Part shown: positions 25,174 to 32,329 of the stretch, piece by piece
Position numbering within the stretch: the first letter of the stretch is position 1
Layout: each line of letters begins with the position of its first letter
From: Caryophanales bacterium UBA7029
GTDB taxonomy: Bacteria; Bacillota_I; Bacilli_A; RFN20; CAG-826
Length of the DNA stretch: 33,255 bases
Direction: 5' to 3'
Assembly: GCA_002494205.1 (NCBI GenBank)
Contig: DLBE01000020.1
Span: 1-33,255 of the forward strand
Notes under the pieces: generated by a model
What the model was told of the DNA's origin: nothing
The model's database searches: none
Seen by the model: the letters and a program-made list of their open reading frames with translations, nothing else
Translations under genes and position numbers: made by a program

Positions 25174-25374
25174 ATGACTGAAAGAATCACAAATTTTTAT
25201 GGACAATGTCTTGGCACAATCGAGACTGACGGAAACGGAAATAAAACTGTGAAAGATTTCTATGGTCGAATTCTTGGTCATTATGAAAGATCTTCAAATG
25301 TAACAAAAGATTTCTATGGGAAAATCTTATACCATGGCGATATGGCCGCGGCTCTACTAATAACGCAAAGATAG
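25174..25374 (+). CDS. small protein with three FYG repeats
   Basis: I know no function. The 66-residue product consists of three imperfect repeats built on [T/V]-x-[D/N]-F-Y-G-x-x-L: ITNFYGQCLGTIE (5-17), TVKDFYGRILGHYE (25-38) and VTKDFYGKILYHGD (43-56), then a short hydrophobic end, AAALLITQR. The FYG triplets sit at 8, 29 and 47, and the DNA AAAGATTTCTATGG recurs at 25252 and 25306. Each unit could be a beta-hairpin. The ATG is one base after the tyrS stop with no clear Shine-Dalgarno, suggesting coupling. Small DFYG-repeat proteins occur in other Firmicutes, to my recollection. Confidence 0.75.
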   Translation: MTERITNFYGQCLGTIETDGNGNKTVKDFYGRILGHYERSSNVTKDFYGKILYHGDMAAALLITQR

Positions 25375-25383
25375 GCACAAGAA

Positions 25384-25405
25384 AAGGGAACCAATTGGTT
25401 CCCTT
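25384..25405. terminator. bidirectional terminator between tyrS operon and rpsD
   Basis: AAGGGAACCAA directly followed by TTGGTTCCCTT, a perfect 22-base palindrome. On the minus strand it is followed by TTCTTG, so it best serves rpsD; on the + strand the tail is AATTTG and is weaker. Confidence 0.8.
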
Positions 25406-25429
25406 AATTTGCTCATATTCAGTGAATGA

Positions 25430-26032
25430 TTATAACATTCTGTTATAGTATTCAATGACTTGGGCTTCGTTGATGTCTGCTGGAAGTTCGCTTCTTTCAG
25501 GAACTCTGACGAATTCGCCAACGAGTTTTGAAGCATCAACTTTGACATAACCAACTGAAGCTGGTTTGCTTTCAAGAGATTGTTTGACGACAGCTAAGTC
25601 GTGACCTTCTTTGATAGCAATCTTGTCACCAACTTTGCAAAGGTATGATGGAATATCAACTTTTGCACCATTAACGGTGATGTGACCATGGTTGACGAGT
25701 TGTCTTGCAGCTCTACGAGTTCTTGCAAATCCCATTCTATAGACAAGGTTGTCTAATCTGGATTCGAGAATTCTGAAGAATGCAATGCCAGTAACTTCGT
25801 CTGATTTTAAAGCAAGGTTGAATAAACGACGGAATTGTCTTTCGTTAACGCCATACATTTGTTCGAGTTTTTGCTTTTCAATCAATTGTTTGCCGTATTC
25901 GGATGGTTTTTTCTTACGTCCATTACCGTGTTGGCCAGGTCCGTATGGTCTCTTTGCGAGTTCTTTACCAGTCTCTAAGACTGAAAAACCGAGACGACGT
26001 GATCTTTTGTAGTCTGAACCTCTATATCTCAT
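25430..26032 (-). CDS. rpsD: 30S ribosomal protein S4
   Basis: Primary 16S rRNA-binding protein and, in Firmicutes, autoregulator of its own mRNA. The frame is open to 26071, but the ATG at 26032 (AAAGGAG 10 bases upstream) gives the standard N-terminus MRYRGSDYKRSRRLGF and exactly 200 residues. The KRPYGPGQHG segment, ESRLDNLVYRMGFARTRRAA and the S4 domain VNHGHITVNGAKVDIPSY are all present; the N-terminus lacks the zinc cysteines. Monocistronic, with a long structured leader. Confidence 0.97.
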   Translation of the reverse strand: MRYRGSDYKRSRRLGFSVLETGKELAKRPYGPGQHGNGRKKKPSEYGKQLIEKQKLEQMYGVNERQFRRLFNLALKSDEVTGIAFFRILESRLDNLVYRMGFARTRRAARQLVNHGHITVNGAKVDIPSYLCKVGDKIAIKEGHDLAVVKQSLESKPASVGYVKVDASKLVGEFVRVPERSELPADINEAQVIEYYNRML

Positions 26033-26190
26033 GATATATGTTCTCCTTTCACTAAATGCATTATTTAGCAAGAGGTGTAAATTCCATAACTCCGGATGTT
26101 CTCTAATTTGGCTTTCACTTATGAGCGTAGCTACTTACCCACGATAGTTGAGACATCAGTCGAGCTGTATTTACATGCTGCAACAATGCG
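26033..26190 (-). promoter_or_regulatory. structured rpsD leader, probable S4 autoregulatory element
   Basis: About 158 untranslated bases precede rpsD. On the minus strand TGTAAAT (26175-26169) can pair with ATTTACA (26082-26076), closing a domain of roughly 85 bases. A separate hairpin, CTAAAT-5-ATTTAG (26068-26052), ends just 4-5 bases before the AAAGGAG. S4 is known to repress rpsD translation through its leader in B. subtilis; that this leader does so is inference from position and structure. Confidence 0.6.
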
Positions 26191-26196
26191 GTTAAT

Positions 26197-26225
26197 ATTA
26201 TTAACTAATAGATTTTAGATGTCAA
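26197..26225 (-). promoter_or_regulatory. rpsD promoter
   Basis: Minus strand: perfect TTGACA (26225-26220), 17-base spacer, AATAAT (26202-26197). Expected start near 26190. Confidence 0.8.
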
Positions 26226-26310
26226 TAAAAATCATTCATTAATATTTATATTAAGGCGAGAAAATGATCAAAAACACTAATATAATGATTATTCTTGCAA
26301 TGTTTTTTAT

Positions 26311-26339
26311 TTAAAAACACAAAATAAATATGTTATTAT
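26311..26339 (+). promoter_or_regulatory. ezrA promoter, very short leader
   Basis: TTAAAA (26311-26316), 17-base spacer, TATTAT (26334-26339). Twelve bases separate the -10 box from the ATG, so the leader would be about 5-6 bases and has no Shine-Dalgarno. Confidence 0.5.
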
Positions 26340-26351
26340 ATTGCAGTAATT

Positions 26352-28061
26352 ATGAAGGTTGGCGGAATTCTAGCTCTTGTCTTTGGATTATTGGCGGGTT
26401 TAGGCATAATTGCTGTAATCCTCTATTTTTTTGTTTTCAGAGAGAGAATTTGCAAAAGACAAATCCGTGAAATTGATCGTAGGGTTCAATTCTTACATGC
26501 ATTATTGATTGGCCAGGATGCTCAATATGTTAAAAGACTAGAAATTATTTCTAGAACAAATCTTTTATATGTTGATATTCACACCAAATTCCTTAAAAGA
26601 TTTAAAGATATTCGTAATAAGAATGATGGAGACGCATCTCAAGCTGTCGATTCTTTAAGAGATTTTATTGATGATAAAGATTTCAAAGCATATAAAGAAG
26701 CTTTACCTAGAGTAAATGAGATTGTTGATGAGTACGATGAATTAGTAAACTCCCTAAATAGCGATCTTTTACAAGTAGTAAAACCTGAAGAAGACTGCCG
26801 TCAATCCGCACTTACTTATAAAGAGCAACTTCGTAGAATCAAACAAGACTACTATTCTAAAGAAGCTGATTTAGTTTTAATGTCTCAATCATTTGATGAA
26901 ATTTTTAATTTCATCGATAAGAAGTTTGAAGACTTTGAATCACTTGTTGAGTCTGCTCAGTATGATGAAGCAAATTCAATTCTTCCAAATATTGATGAGA
27001 TTCTTCATGAACTTACAATTCATATGTCTGAGCTTCCTGCATTATGCACAAAAATTTCCGATGTTATTCCAAATAAAATTGCGTCTGTTCAAACTGCTTA
27101 TAAAGAACTTTTATCTCAAAAATACCCACTTTATCATCTTTCTGTAGATTCGACTATTGAAGAATTTGAAAAGAAACTTGAAGAAATTACCCATCAAATC
27201 CGTATTTTTAAAATTGCTGGTATAGAAGAAAAACTCGAAGCAATGAGCAATAAACTTGACTCATTTTTCACTTCTTTTGATGAAGAAAAAGCTGCTAGAG
27301 CAGCATTTGAAGAAAATAACGAAAACGTTTATAGCACAGTTAATTTAATTGAAAGAAACTTCATTAAACTTCGTAATACAATTCCTGAAGTAAGTAAGTT
27401 TTTCATTATTAATGAAGAACACAAAACTAAAATTAACAACATTCAAAATAACATCAATAAAGTTGGTGCTTTAAAACGATCATTAGATACATTTATTCAT
27501 TCTGCAACAAAACAACCTTATTCTCTTTTAGTGAATAAGATGAACGAATTATCAACTGCATCGAACGCTATTATTTCAGATATTGATGAATATAACTCAT
27601 ATATTTCATCATTAAAATCTGATGCTGAGAATGCCTACAATGTTGTTTTTGAAGCTTATGACAAAGTCAAAGATGCTGAATATCAAGTTAGAAAAATAAA
27701 TGTTCAGAAAATTAAAGAAAAATATGAACCTCAATTTGAACAGTTGTATAAAACTTTAAATGAAATTTATGGTTCATTAATTGCTAACCCAATTGATATC
27801 GATAAAGTCAATACTTTACTTCATAGTTATTATGAAATCGCAAACCTCATTTTGGATGATGGAGAGATTTCTAACGATTACAACGTAATGCTTTTGGCAG
27901 AAAATGCTATTTTGTTTGCCAATAGACATAGATATCAACTTTCAGATGTTGACACTCAACTTAATCAAGCTGAAACATATTTTGAAAATGGTGATTTCCA
28001 AAATGCCTACGTTTTAGCAGGACAAACTCTTAAACGAATTAGAGAAAATAATGGAAAATAA
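26352..28061 (+). CDS. ezrA: septation ring formation regulator EzrA
   Basis: Membrane-anchored negative regulator of FtsZ ring formation and a division scaffold. The 569 residues comprise one N-terminal transmembrane helix (about 4-29) followed by a Lys/Arg segment (FRERICKRQIREIDRR) and then almost continuous coiled coil, matching the spectrin-like repeats of EzrA (about 560 residues). No other motif is expected. The gene lies between rpsD and the nifZ-thiI pair, as in B. subtilis, and overlaps the cysteine desulfurase by 11 bases. Confidence 0.9.
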   Translation: MKVGGILALVFGLLAGLGIIAVILYFFVFRERICKRQIREIDRRVQFLHALLIGQDAQYVKRLEIISRTNLLYVDIHTKFLKRFKDIRNKNDGDASQAVDSLRDFIDDKDFKAYKEALPRVNEIVDEYDELVNSLNSDLLQVVKPEEDCRQSALTYKEQLRRIKQDYYSKEADLVLMSQSFDEIFNFIDKKFEDFESLVESAQYDEANSILPNIDEILHELTIHMSELPALCTKISDVIPNKIASVQTAYKELLSQKYPLYHLSVDSTIEEFEKKLEEITHQIRIFKIAGIEEKLEAMSNKLDSFFTSFDEEKAARAAFEENNENVYSTVNLIERNFIKLRNTIPEVSKFFIINEEHKTKINNIQNNINKVGALKRSLDTFIHSATKQPYSLLVNKMNELSTASNAIISDIDEYNSYISSLKSDAENAYNVVFEAYDKVKDAEYQVRKINVQKIKEKYEPQFEQLYKTLNEIYGSLIANPIDIDKVNTLLHSYYEIANLILDDGEISNDYNVMLLAENAILFANRHRYQLSDVDTQLNQAETYFENGDFQNAYVLAGQTLKRIRENNGK

Positions 28062-29172
28062 AACTTTTATTTATCTCGATAATGCTGCGACAACCATCCC
28101 AAGTAAAGAGGTTGTCGCTTTATATAATGAAATAGAATTAAACCATTTTGGCAACAGTGGTTCCAATCATGCGCTTGGTTATGATGCCTTAAAATTTTTA
28201 AATAAGGCAAGAGAATCAATATTAAATAGTTTTGGCGTTAAAGGATACAAAGTTTACTTTGTATCGTCTTCTACTGAAGCAAATAACCTTGCTATTAAGG
28301 GTGTTGCTAGAAAGTATTCAAGTAGAGGAAAACATTTAATTACCTCTAATATTGAACATCCTTCTGTTTTAGAATCTTTTAAGCAACTTGAAAAAGAAGG
28401 TTTTGAAGTCACTTACCTTAAGGTTAATGAAAAAGGAATTATAGAACCGAAAGTATTAGAAGAGGCCATTAGGAAAGATACAATCTTAGTCTCTATAATG
28501 GGAACAAATAATGAAATTGGTTCAATAAATCCAATTAAAGAGCTTTCTAAAATAACTCATAAATATCCAAAAATTATTTTTCACGTCGATACAACTCAAG
28601 ATGTAGGCAAAACTGATATGGATTATTCAGACGCTGACATGTTTGTTGTAAGTGGACATAAGATTCATGGTTTAAAAGGAAGTGGTGCATTAATTGCTAA
28701 ATCAAACATTTCTTTTGAACCGCTATTAAGTGGTGGAGTTCAAGAAGAAGGAGTTAGAGCAGGAACAGTTTCGGTGGCTCTTGCCTGCTCACTTGCTAAA
28801 GCAATAAAAAATTCTTTCTCAATAAAAAATCTCCAGGAAAAACGGGCTTTTTTAGTAGAAAATCTCAAGAAAATCCCTGGAATTTCAATGAATTCTAACG
28901 AAAATTGTTCGCCATGCATCACGAATTTTTCGCTAACTGAAAAGAAGGCTGCAGTTGTTGTTGAAGGTTTATCAAATAAAGGTATTTACGTGAGTTCAGT
29001 TAGTGCTTGCCATTCTAAAGGCGAATCATTTTCTTACGTAGTTAAAGCACTAGGAAAAGATGATAAAGATGCCCACAATACAATCCGTGTTTCAATTAAT
29101 GAATCTACAACAATAGAAGAGCTTCAAATATTTATAAAAGAACTGAAAAATTTATTGGAGACAATAAAATGA
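28051..29172 (+). CDS. nifZ: cysteine desulfurase, NifZ/NifS type, partner of ThiI
   Basis: PLP enzyme that mobilises sulfur from cysteine as a persulfide. In 373 residues: YLDNAATTIPS (8-18), SSSTEANNLAIKG (72-84), SNIEHPSV, HVDTTQDVGK, the PLP Lys204 in SGHKIHG, the GGVQEEGVRAGT segment, and the persulfide Cys320 in SVSACHSKGESF. The loop around Cys320 is short, as in ThiI-dedicated enzymes. Adjacent, overlapping thiI (4 bases) supports a role in 4-thiouridine synthesis rather than general Fe-S assembly. Confidence 0.92.
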   Translation: MENKTFIYLDNAATTIPSKEVVALYNEIELNHFGNSGSNHALGYDALKFLNKARESILNSFGVKGYKVYFVSSSTEANNLAIKGVARKYSSRGKHLITSNIEHPSVLESFKQLEKEGFEVTYLKVNEKGIIEPKVLEEAIRKDTILVSIMGTNNEIGSINPIKELSKITHKYPKIIFHVDTTQDVGKTDMDYSDADMFVVSGHKIHGLKGSGALIAKSNISFEPLLSGGVQEEGVRAGTVSVALACSLAKAIKNSFSIKNLQEKRAFLVENLKKIPGISMNSNENCSPCITNFSLTEKKAAVVVEGLSNKGIYVSSVSACHSKGESFSYVVKALGKDDKDAHNTIRVSINESTTIEELQIFIKELKNLLETIK

Positions 29173-30344
29173 AATACGATCATATAATGGTGCGTTTTGG
29201 TGAGCTGTCTACCAAAGGAAAAAATAAGAAAGAATTCATTAAAGTTTTAGCGAAGAATATTCGTGGTGCTTTAAGTGAATTTAAAGACATTGAAATCATT
29301 TCAAGATTTGATCACATTTATGTTAAATTGAATGAAAATAATCCTTTTAGGATTATAGAGATTCTTCAAGATGTATCCGGAATTCAAGGTTTATCGCTTG
29401 TTTTAAAAACTGATGAAGACATAGAAAATTTAAAAAAAGTTTGTCTTGAATTAGTGAAGCAAGAAACCGGAAATACTTTTAAAGTTCACGCTAAAAGAGC
29501 AAATAAAAATTACCCAATTATTTCAGATCAAATTAATCGTGAAATTGCAAAAGTTATTTTACAAAACACTGACCTTAAAGTTGATGTTCATAACCCTGAT
29601 ATTTTAGTTTCAATTGAAGTTAGAGATGAAGGCGCTTATGTCTTCACCCACACTTATAAAGGGGCTGGAGGTTACCCTCTTGGAGTAGGCGGCAAAATAA
29701 TGCATATGTTAAGTGGTGGAATTGATTCACCAATTGCTGCTTATCTTCTTATGAAAAGAGGCTTAAAAATTGAATGTATTCACTTTGCCTCCCCTCCTTA
29801 TACAAATGTTGGAGTTATAGAAAAACTTAAGGATTTACTAGGGAAATTGAATAAATATCAACCAGAAATCCGCTTGAATATTATTCCTTTTACAAAACTT
29901 CAGGAAGAGATTTATAAGCAATCTGATGAATCTTACGCAATTACAATTATGCGAAGAATGATGTTTAGACTTGCTGATAGACTTGCCAAAAGAAGAAGAT
30001 TCCTTGCAATATCTACAGGCGAATCAGTTGGTCAAGTCGCATCTCAAACGCTTGATTCGATGAATGTTATTAATGCTGTTACAAATATCCCAGTTCTTAG
30101 ACCTGTTGTTTGCTATGACAAAACTGAAATAATAGACTTAGCGAGAAAGATTGATACATTTGATATATCAATTAGACCATTTGAAGATTGTTGTACTATT
30201 TTTGCTCCAAAAAATCCTAAGACAAAACCATCAATGGATGAAGTTCTTAAATTCGAAGCTAAATGGGATTATGAATCAATGATAAATGAAGCTCTTGATA
30301 ATGTAGAAGTTATATACGTTAAAAAAGAGGAAAATTTATTCTAA
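29169..30344 (+). CDS. thiI: tRNA 4-thiouridine synthase ThiI
   Basis: Adenylates and thiolates U8 of tRNA (4-thiouridine). The 391-residue protein has an N-terminal ferredoxin-like and THUMP region (about 1-165), PP-loop SGGIDSP (182-188), CIHFASPPYTN, a conserved STGESVGQVASQT loop, and FEDCCTIFAPKNP near the end. There is no C-terminal rhodanese domain, the usual Gram-positive form, so sulfur must come from the desulfurase encoded just upstream. Confidence 0.95.
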   Translation: MKYDHIMVRFGELSTKGKNKKEFIKVLAKNIRGALSEFKDIEIISRFDHIYVKLNENNPFRIIEILQDVSGIQGLSLVLKTDEDIENLKKVCLELVKQETGNTFKVHAKRANKNYPIISDQINREIAKVILQNTDLKVDVHNPDILVSIEVRDEGAYVFTHTYKGAGGYPLGVGGKIMHMLSGGIDSPIAAYLLMKRGLKIECIHFASPPYTNVGVIEKLKDLLGKLNKYQPEIRLNIIPFTKLQEEIYKQSDESYAITIMRRMMFRLADRLAKRRRFLAISTGESVGQVASQTLDSMNVINAVTNIPVLRPVVCYDKTEIIDLARKIDTFDISIRPFEDCCTIFAPKNPKTKPSMDEVLKFEAKWDYESMINEALDNVEVIYVKKEENLF

Positions 30345-30372
30345 AAAAAGAGAACCTGATGGTTCTCTTTTT
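30345..30372. terminator. bidirectional terminator between thiI and rplT
   Basis: AAAAAGAGAACC (30345-30356), loop TGAT, GGTTCTCTTTTT (30361-30372). Twelve perfect pairs, symmetric, so useful to both convergent operons. Confidence 0.92.
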
Positions 30373-30387
30373 ATCTGAAGCTTTAAC

Positions 30388-30741
30388 TTATTTTGCTTTC
30401 TTTGCAAGTTTAACTAAATCTTCGAATGCTTTTGGATCGTTAATTGCAAGTTCTGCTAACATCTTTCTGTTAACTTTGATGTTTGCTTTGTTAAGACCAT
30501 TGATAAATCTTGAATAAGAGATATCGTGTGCTCTACAAGCAGCATTAATTCTCTTAATCCAAAGTTTTCTCATATCGCTCTTTAAATTCTTACGATCAAT
30601 ATAAGAATAACGGAGTGATCTTAAGACTTGTTCTTTTGCTGTCTTGAATAAGAGGTGTTTACTTCCAAAGTAACCTTTAGCTCTTTTTAAGACTTTTGCA
30701 CGACGTGCACGAGTTTGAACTGAATTTTTTACTCTAGCCAT
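30388..30741 (-). CDS. rplT: 50S ribosomal protein L20
   Basis: 117 residues with the L20 N-terminus [20 protein letters not shown] and the [20 protein letters not shown] segment. Third gene of infC-rpmI-rplT, with its own Shine-Dalgarno (GGAGG). In B. subtilis L20 represses this operon by binding the infC leader; a candidate leader is present here. Confidence 0.97.
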   Translation of the reverse strand: MARVKNSVQTRARRAKVLKRAKGYFGSKHLLFKTAKEQVLRSLRYSYIDRKNLKSDMRKLWIKRINAACRAHDISYSRFINGLNKANIKVNRKMLAELAINDPKAFEDLVKLAKKAK

Positions 30742-30754
30742 TGTTACTTACCTC

Positions 30755-30946
30755 CTATTGAATTAAAGTCTTTACTCTCTTTAAGTCAGTCTTATCGACG
30801 AGTGAAGCCTTTCTTAAGTGTCTTTTTTGTTTTGTTGTCTTGCGTGGTGCAAGGTGTGATGTGTAAGCACTGTGTCTTTTTAATTGGCCAGAGCCAGTCT
30901 TTTTAACACGTTTTGTGAGTGCTTTTTTTGATTTCATTTTTGGCAT
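30755..30946 (-). CDS. rpmI: 50S ribosomal protein L35
   Basis: 63 basic residues with the L35 signature [20 protein letters not shown] and [19 protein letters not shown]. It is preceded by AGGAGGAA, which overlaps the infC stop region, and followed 13 bases later by rplT. Confidence 0.97.
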   Translation of the reverse strand: MPKMKSKKALTKRVKKTGSGQLKRHSAYTSHLAPRKTTKQKRHLRKASLVDKTDLKRVKTLIQ

Positions 30947-30958
30947 TGCTAGTTCCTC

Positions 30959-31513
30959 CTACTTTTTACATTTTGATGCTAAAACTGCATTTAACCATTT
31001 GCCCTCCATAAATGGAGCTCTTTCGACAGAGGCGACATCTTCTAAAGAGGCAATAAACTTATTCATAACTTCTTCACCAATTTCTGCGTGAGATAATTGT
31101 CTTCCACGATATCTAACGCCAACTTTAACCTTGTTACCTTCTTCTAGGAAGCGTCTTGCTGCCTTTGCTTTGGTATCAACGTCATGTTGTCCGATTTGTG
31201 GAGTTAATTGAATCTCTTTGATTTCAACAGTGTGTTGGTTCTTACGGTTTTCTTTAGCTTTCTTTTGTTGTTCGTAACGATATTTTCCATAGTTAAGTAA
31301 TTTACATACTGGTGGATTTGCGTTAGGTGCAACACAAACTAAGTCTAAATCAGCTTGAACTGCTTGTTGATAAGCTTCCTTTGAAGACATTTTTCCTAAT
31401 TGTTCACCATTGATGCCAATAAGAAGTACTTCAGGGAATCTAACTCTCTCATTAATGAGATCTTGGTTTTGTTTGTTTGGACGTTGTTGTCCTTGATTTG
31501 GATAGTTATTGAT
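30959..31513 (-). CDS. infC: translation initiation factor IF-3 with probable AUC start
   Basis: IF-3 binds 30S, prevents 50S joining and proofreads the start codon. An ATG-initiated frame at 31390 begins MSSKEAYQQAV and lacks the front of the N-terminal domain. Reading upstream the same frame gives NERVRFPEVLLIGINGEQLG, the conserved IF-3 start, with no ATG, GTG or TTG before an in-frame TAG at 31526-31528. An ATC at 31513-31511 lies 8 bases after AGGAGG (31527-31522), giving 184 residues with an Asn/Gln-rich first 18. IF-3 genes classically use AUU and autoregulate by start-codon discrimination. The C-terminal domain (QIGQHDVDTKAKAARRFL, VGVRYRGRQLSH) is complete. Confidence 0.93.
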   Translation of the reverse strand: MNNYPNQGQQRPNKQNQDLINERVRFPEVLLIGINGEQLGKMSSKEAYQQAVQADLDLVCVAPNANPPVCKLLNYGKYRYEQQKKAKENRKNQHTVEIKEIQLTPQIGQHDVDTKAKAARRFLEEGNKVKVGVRYRGRQLSHAEIGEEVMNKFIASLEDVASVERAPFMEGKWLNAVLASKCKK

Positions 31514-31657
31514 AAGTTTGTCCTCCTAAGACAAGAAAACGGGCACTAGAATGCGCCCGTTTTAAATAACTTTTCTAATCAGTTATTGTAGCAATGTACC
31601 AATCGATTAGTCGATCTGGTGAGAAGCAAGGGCGCTCTTCTTTCTACGTTATCTGCG
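31514..31657 (-). promoter_or_regulatory. infC-rpmI-rplT leader with terminator/antiterminator (L20-leader-like)
   Basis: On the minus strand the leader ends in a terminator: AAAACGGGC (31563-31555), ten-base loop, GCCCGTTTT (31544-31536), then CTTGTCTT, just before the infC Shine-Dalgarno. Upstream, GCGCCC (31635-31630) is complementary to GGGCGC (31558-31553), which forms the 5' arm of that terminator, so an antiterminator is possible. Between them lie two more stems: ACCAGATCGA/TCGATTGGT (31620-31598, one bulge) and AATAAC/GTTATT (31587-31565). The layout matches the L20-controlled infC attenuator of Firmicutes; the match is by logic, not by database search. Confidence 0.72.
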
Positions 31658-31663
31658 AGAAAT

Positions 31664-31692
31664 ATTTAACTACACTTATAAAGTGATGTCAA
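31664..31692 (-). promoter_or_regulatory. infC operon promoter with dyad in spacer
   Basis: Minus strand: perfect TTGACA (31692-31687), 17-base spacer, TTAAAT (31669-31664). The spacer contains an inverted repeat, CACTT-ATA-AAGTG read on the + strand (31673-31685). Expected start near 31657. Confidence 0.72.
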
Positions 31693-31795
31693 CATTAATT
31701 ATTCAGAAAGTGAAATGTCAAAATTAAAGTCAATCATTTTGTACCATCTTAGTAACTTGTCTCTTTTCAATTCAAGATTTTACTTAATAAGCTTT
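31693..31795. other. gap between the lipoprotein gene and the infC promoter
   Basis: About 100 AT-rich bases. On the minus strand there are extra TTGAC-like hexamers (a TTGACA at 31721-31716) but no matching -10 box, and I see no clear terminator for the thrS-lipoprotein transcript. Confidence 0.5.
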
Positions 31796-32329
31796 TCAAT
31801 CGTAATAAATAGTTAATACTTCGATGTCAATATTTTTAATGTGACAAGTGATGGTTACATATAAACAAGATGATATTTCCTCACTTTTTTCGTTTAGAAT
31901 CAAATAACAATTTTCTAACCATTCTTGTATTTGTGCTGGTGTTAAATCTGTTAATTTGTATGTTTCGTCTTCTGGATTAGGATTTTTTGACAAGAAGTCT
32001 TCATATTCTAATTCCAAGAAATTTTGAATTGCCCAAGCGCCGTATGTGCTAGCATATTTTTGACCACCTTCGATTTCGTAAGTGGTATTTGCAATAACCT
32101 TTCCATTAAGTTTTCCATATTCAGCGGCTGATGGACCTGTTTTCTTTTGAAGAAAATTACCTGTTTCTGTTTGGTCGTATATAGCGTTCATTTGGTTGAT
32201 GTCGTTATAATCGATTTTTTCTTCTACGGTCTCATTTTGATTTTCTTTTTCGACAAAAGAACAAGAAGTTAAGAAACAAGGAACAAATAATAATGATAGA
32301 AATAACACCAATGGTTTTTTAATTTTCAT
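31796..32329 (-). CDS. unknown lipoprotein translationally coupled to thrS
   Basis: The frame is open to 32467 inside thrS, but the ATG at 32329 yields a clean lipoprotein signal: MKIKKP, hydrophobic 7-19, and lipobox LTSC with Cys23. The 177-residue product therefore should be lipid-anchored on the outer face of the membrane. The mature part is acidic (KENQNETVEEKIDYND), with a later segment EWLENCYLILN and a beta-rich end, YVTITCHIKNIDIEVLTIYY. I recognise no domain. Its start lies inside the last codons of thrS (11-base overlap), with no Shine-Dalgarno of note, which implies coupled translation. Confidence 0.78.
   Translation of the reverse strand: MKIKKPLVLFLSLLFVPCFLTSCSFVEKENQNETVEEKIDYNDINQMNAIYDQTETGNFLQKKTGPSAAEYGKLNGKVIANTTYEIEGGQKYASTYGAWAIQNFLELEYEDFLSKNPNPEDETYKLTDLTPAQIQEWLENCYLILNEKSEEISSCLYVTITCHIKNIDIEVLTIYYD

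Noticed and set aside
26033..26071. Extended start of rpsD
   Set aside because: The ATG at 26032 has the Shine-Dalgarno and gives the universal S4 N-terminus; the extension covers the leader hairpin.
31391..31525. infC read as an ATG-initiated 143-residue protein starting at 31390
   Set aside because: It would delete conserved IF-3 N-terminal sequence that is present and in frame upstream, and the ATG has no Shine-Dalgarno.
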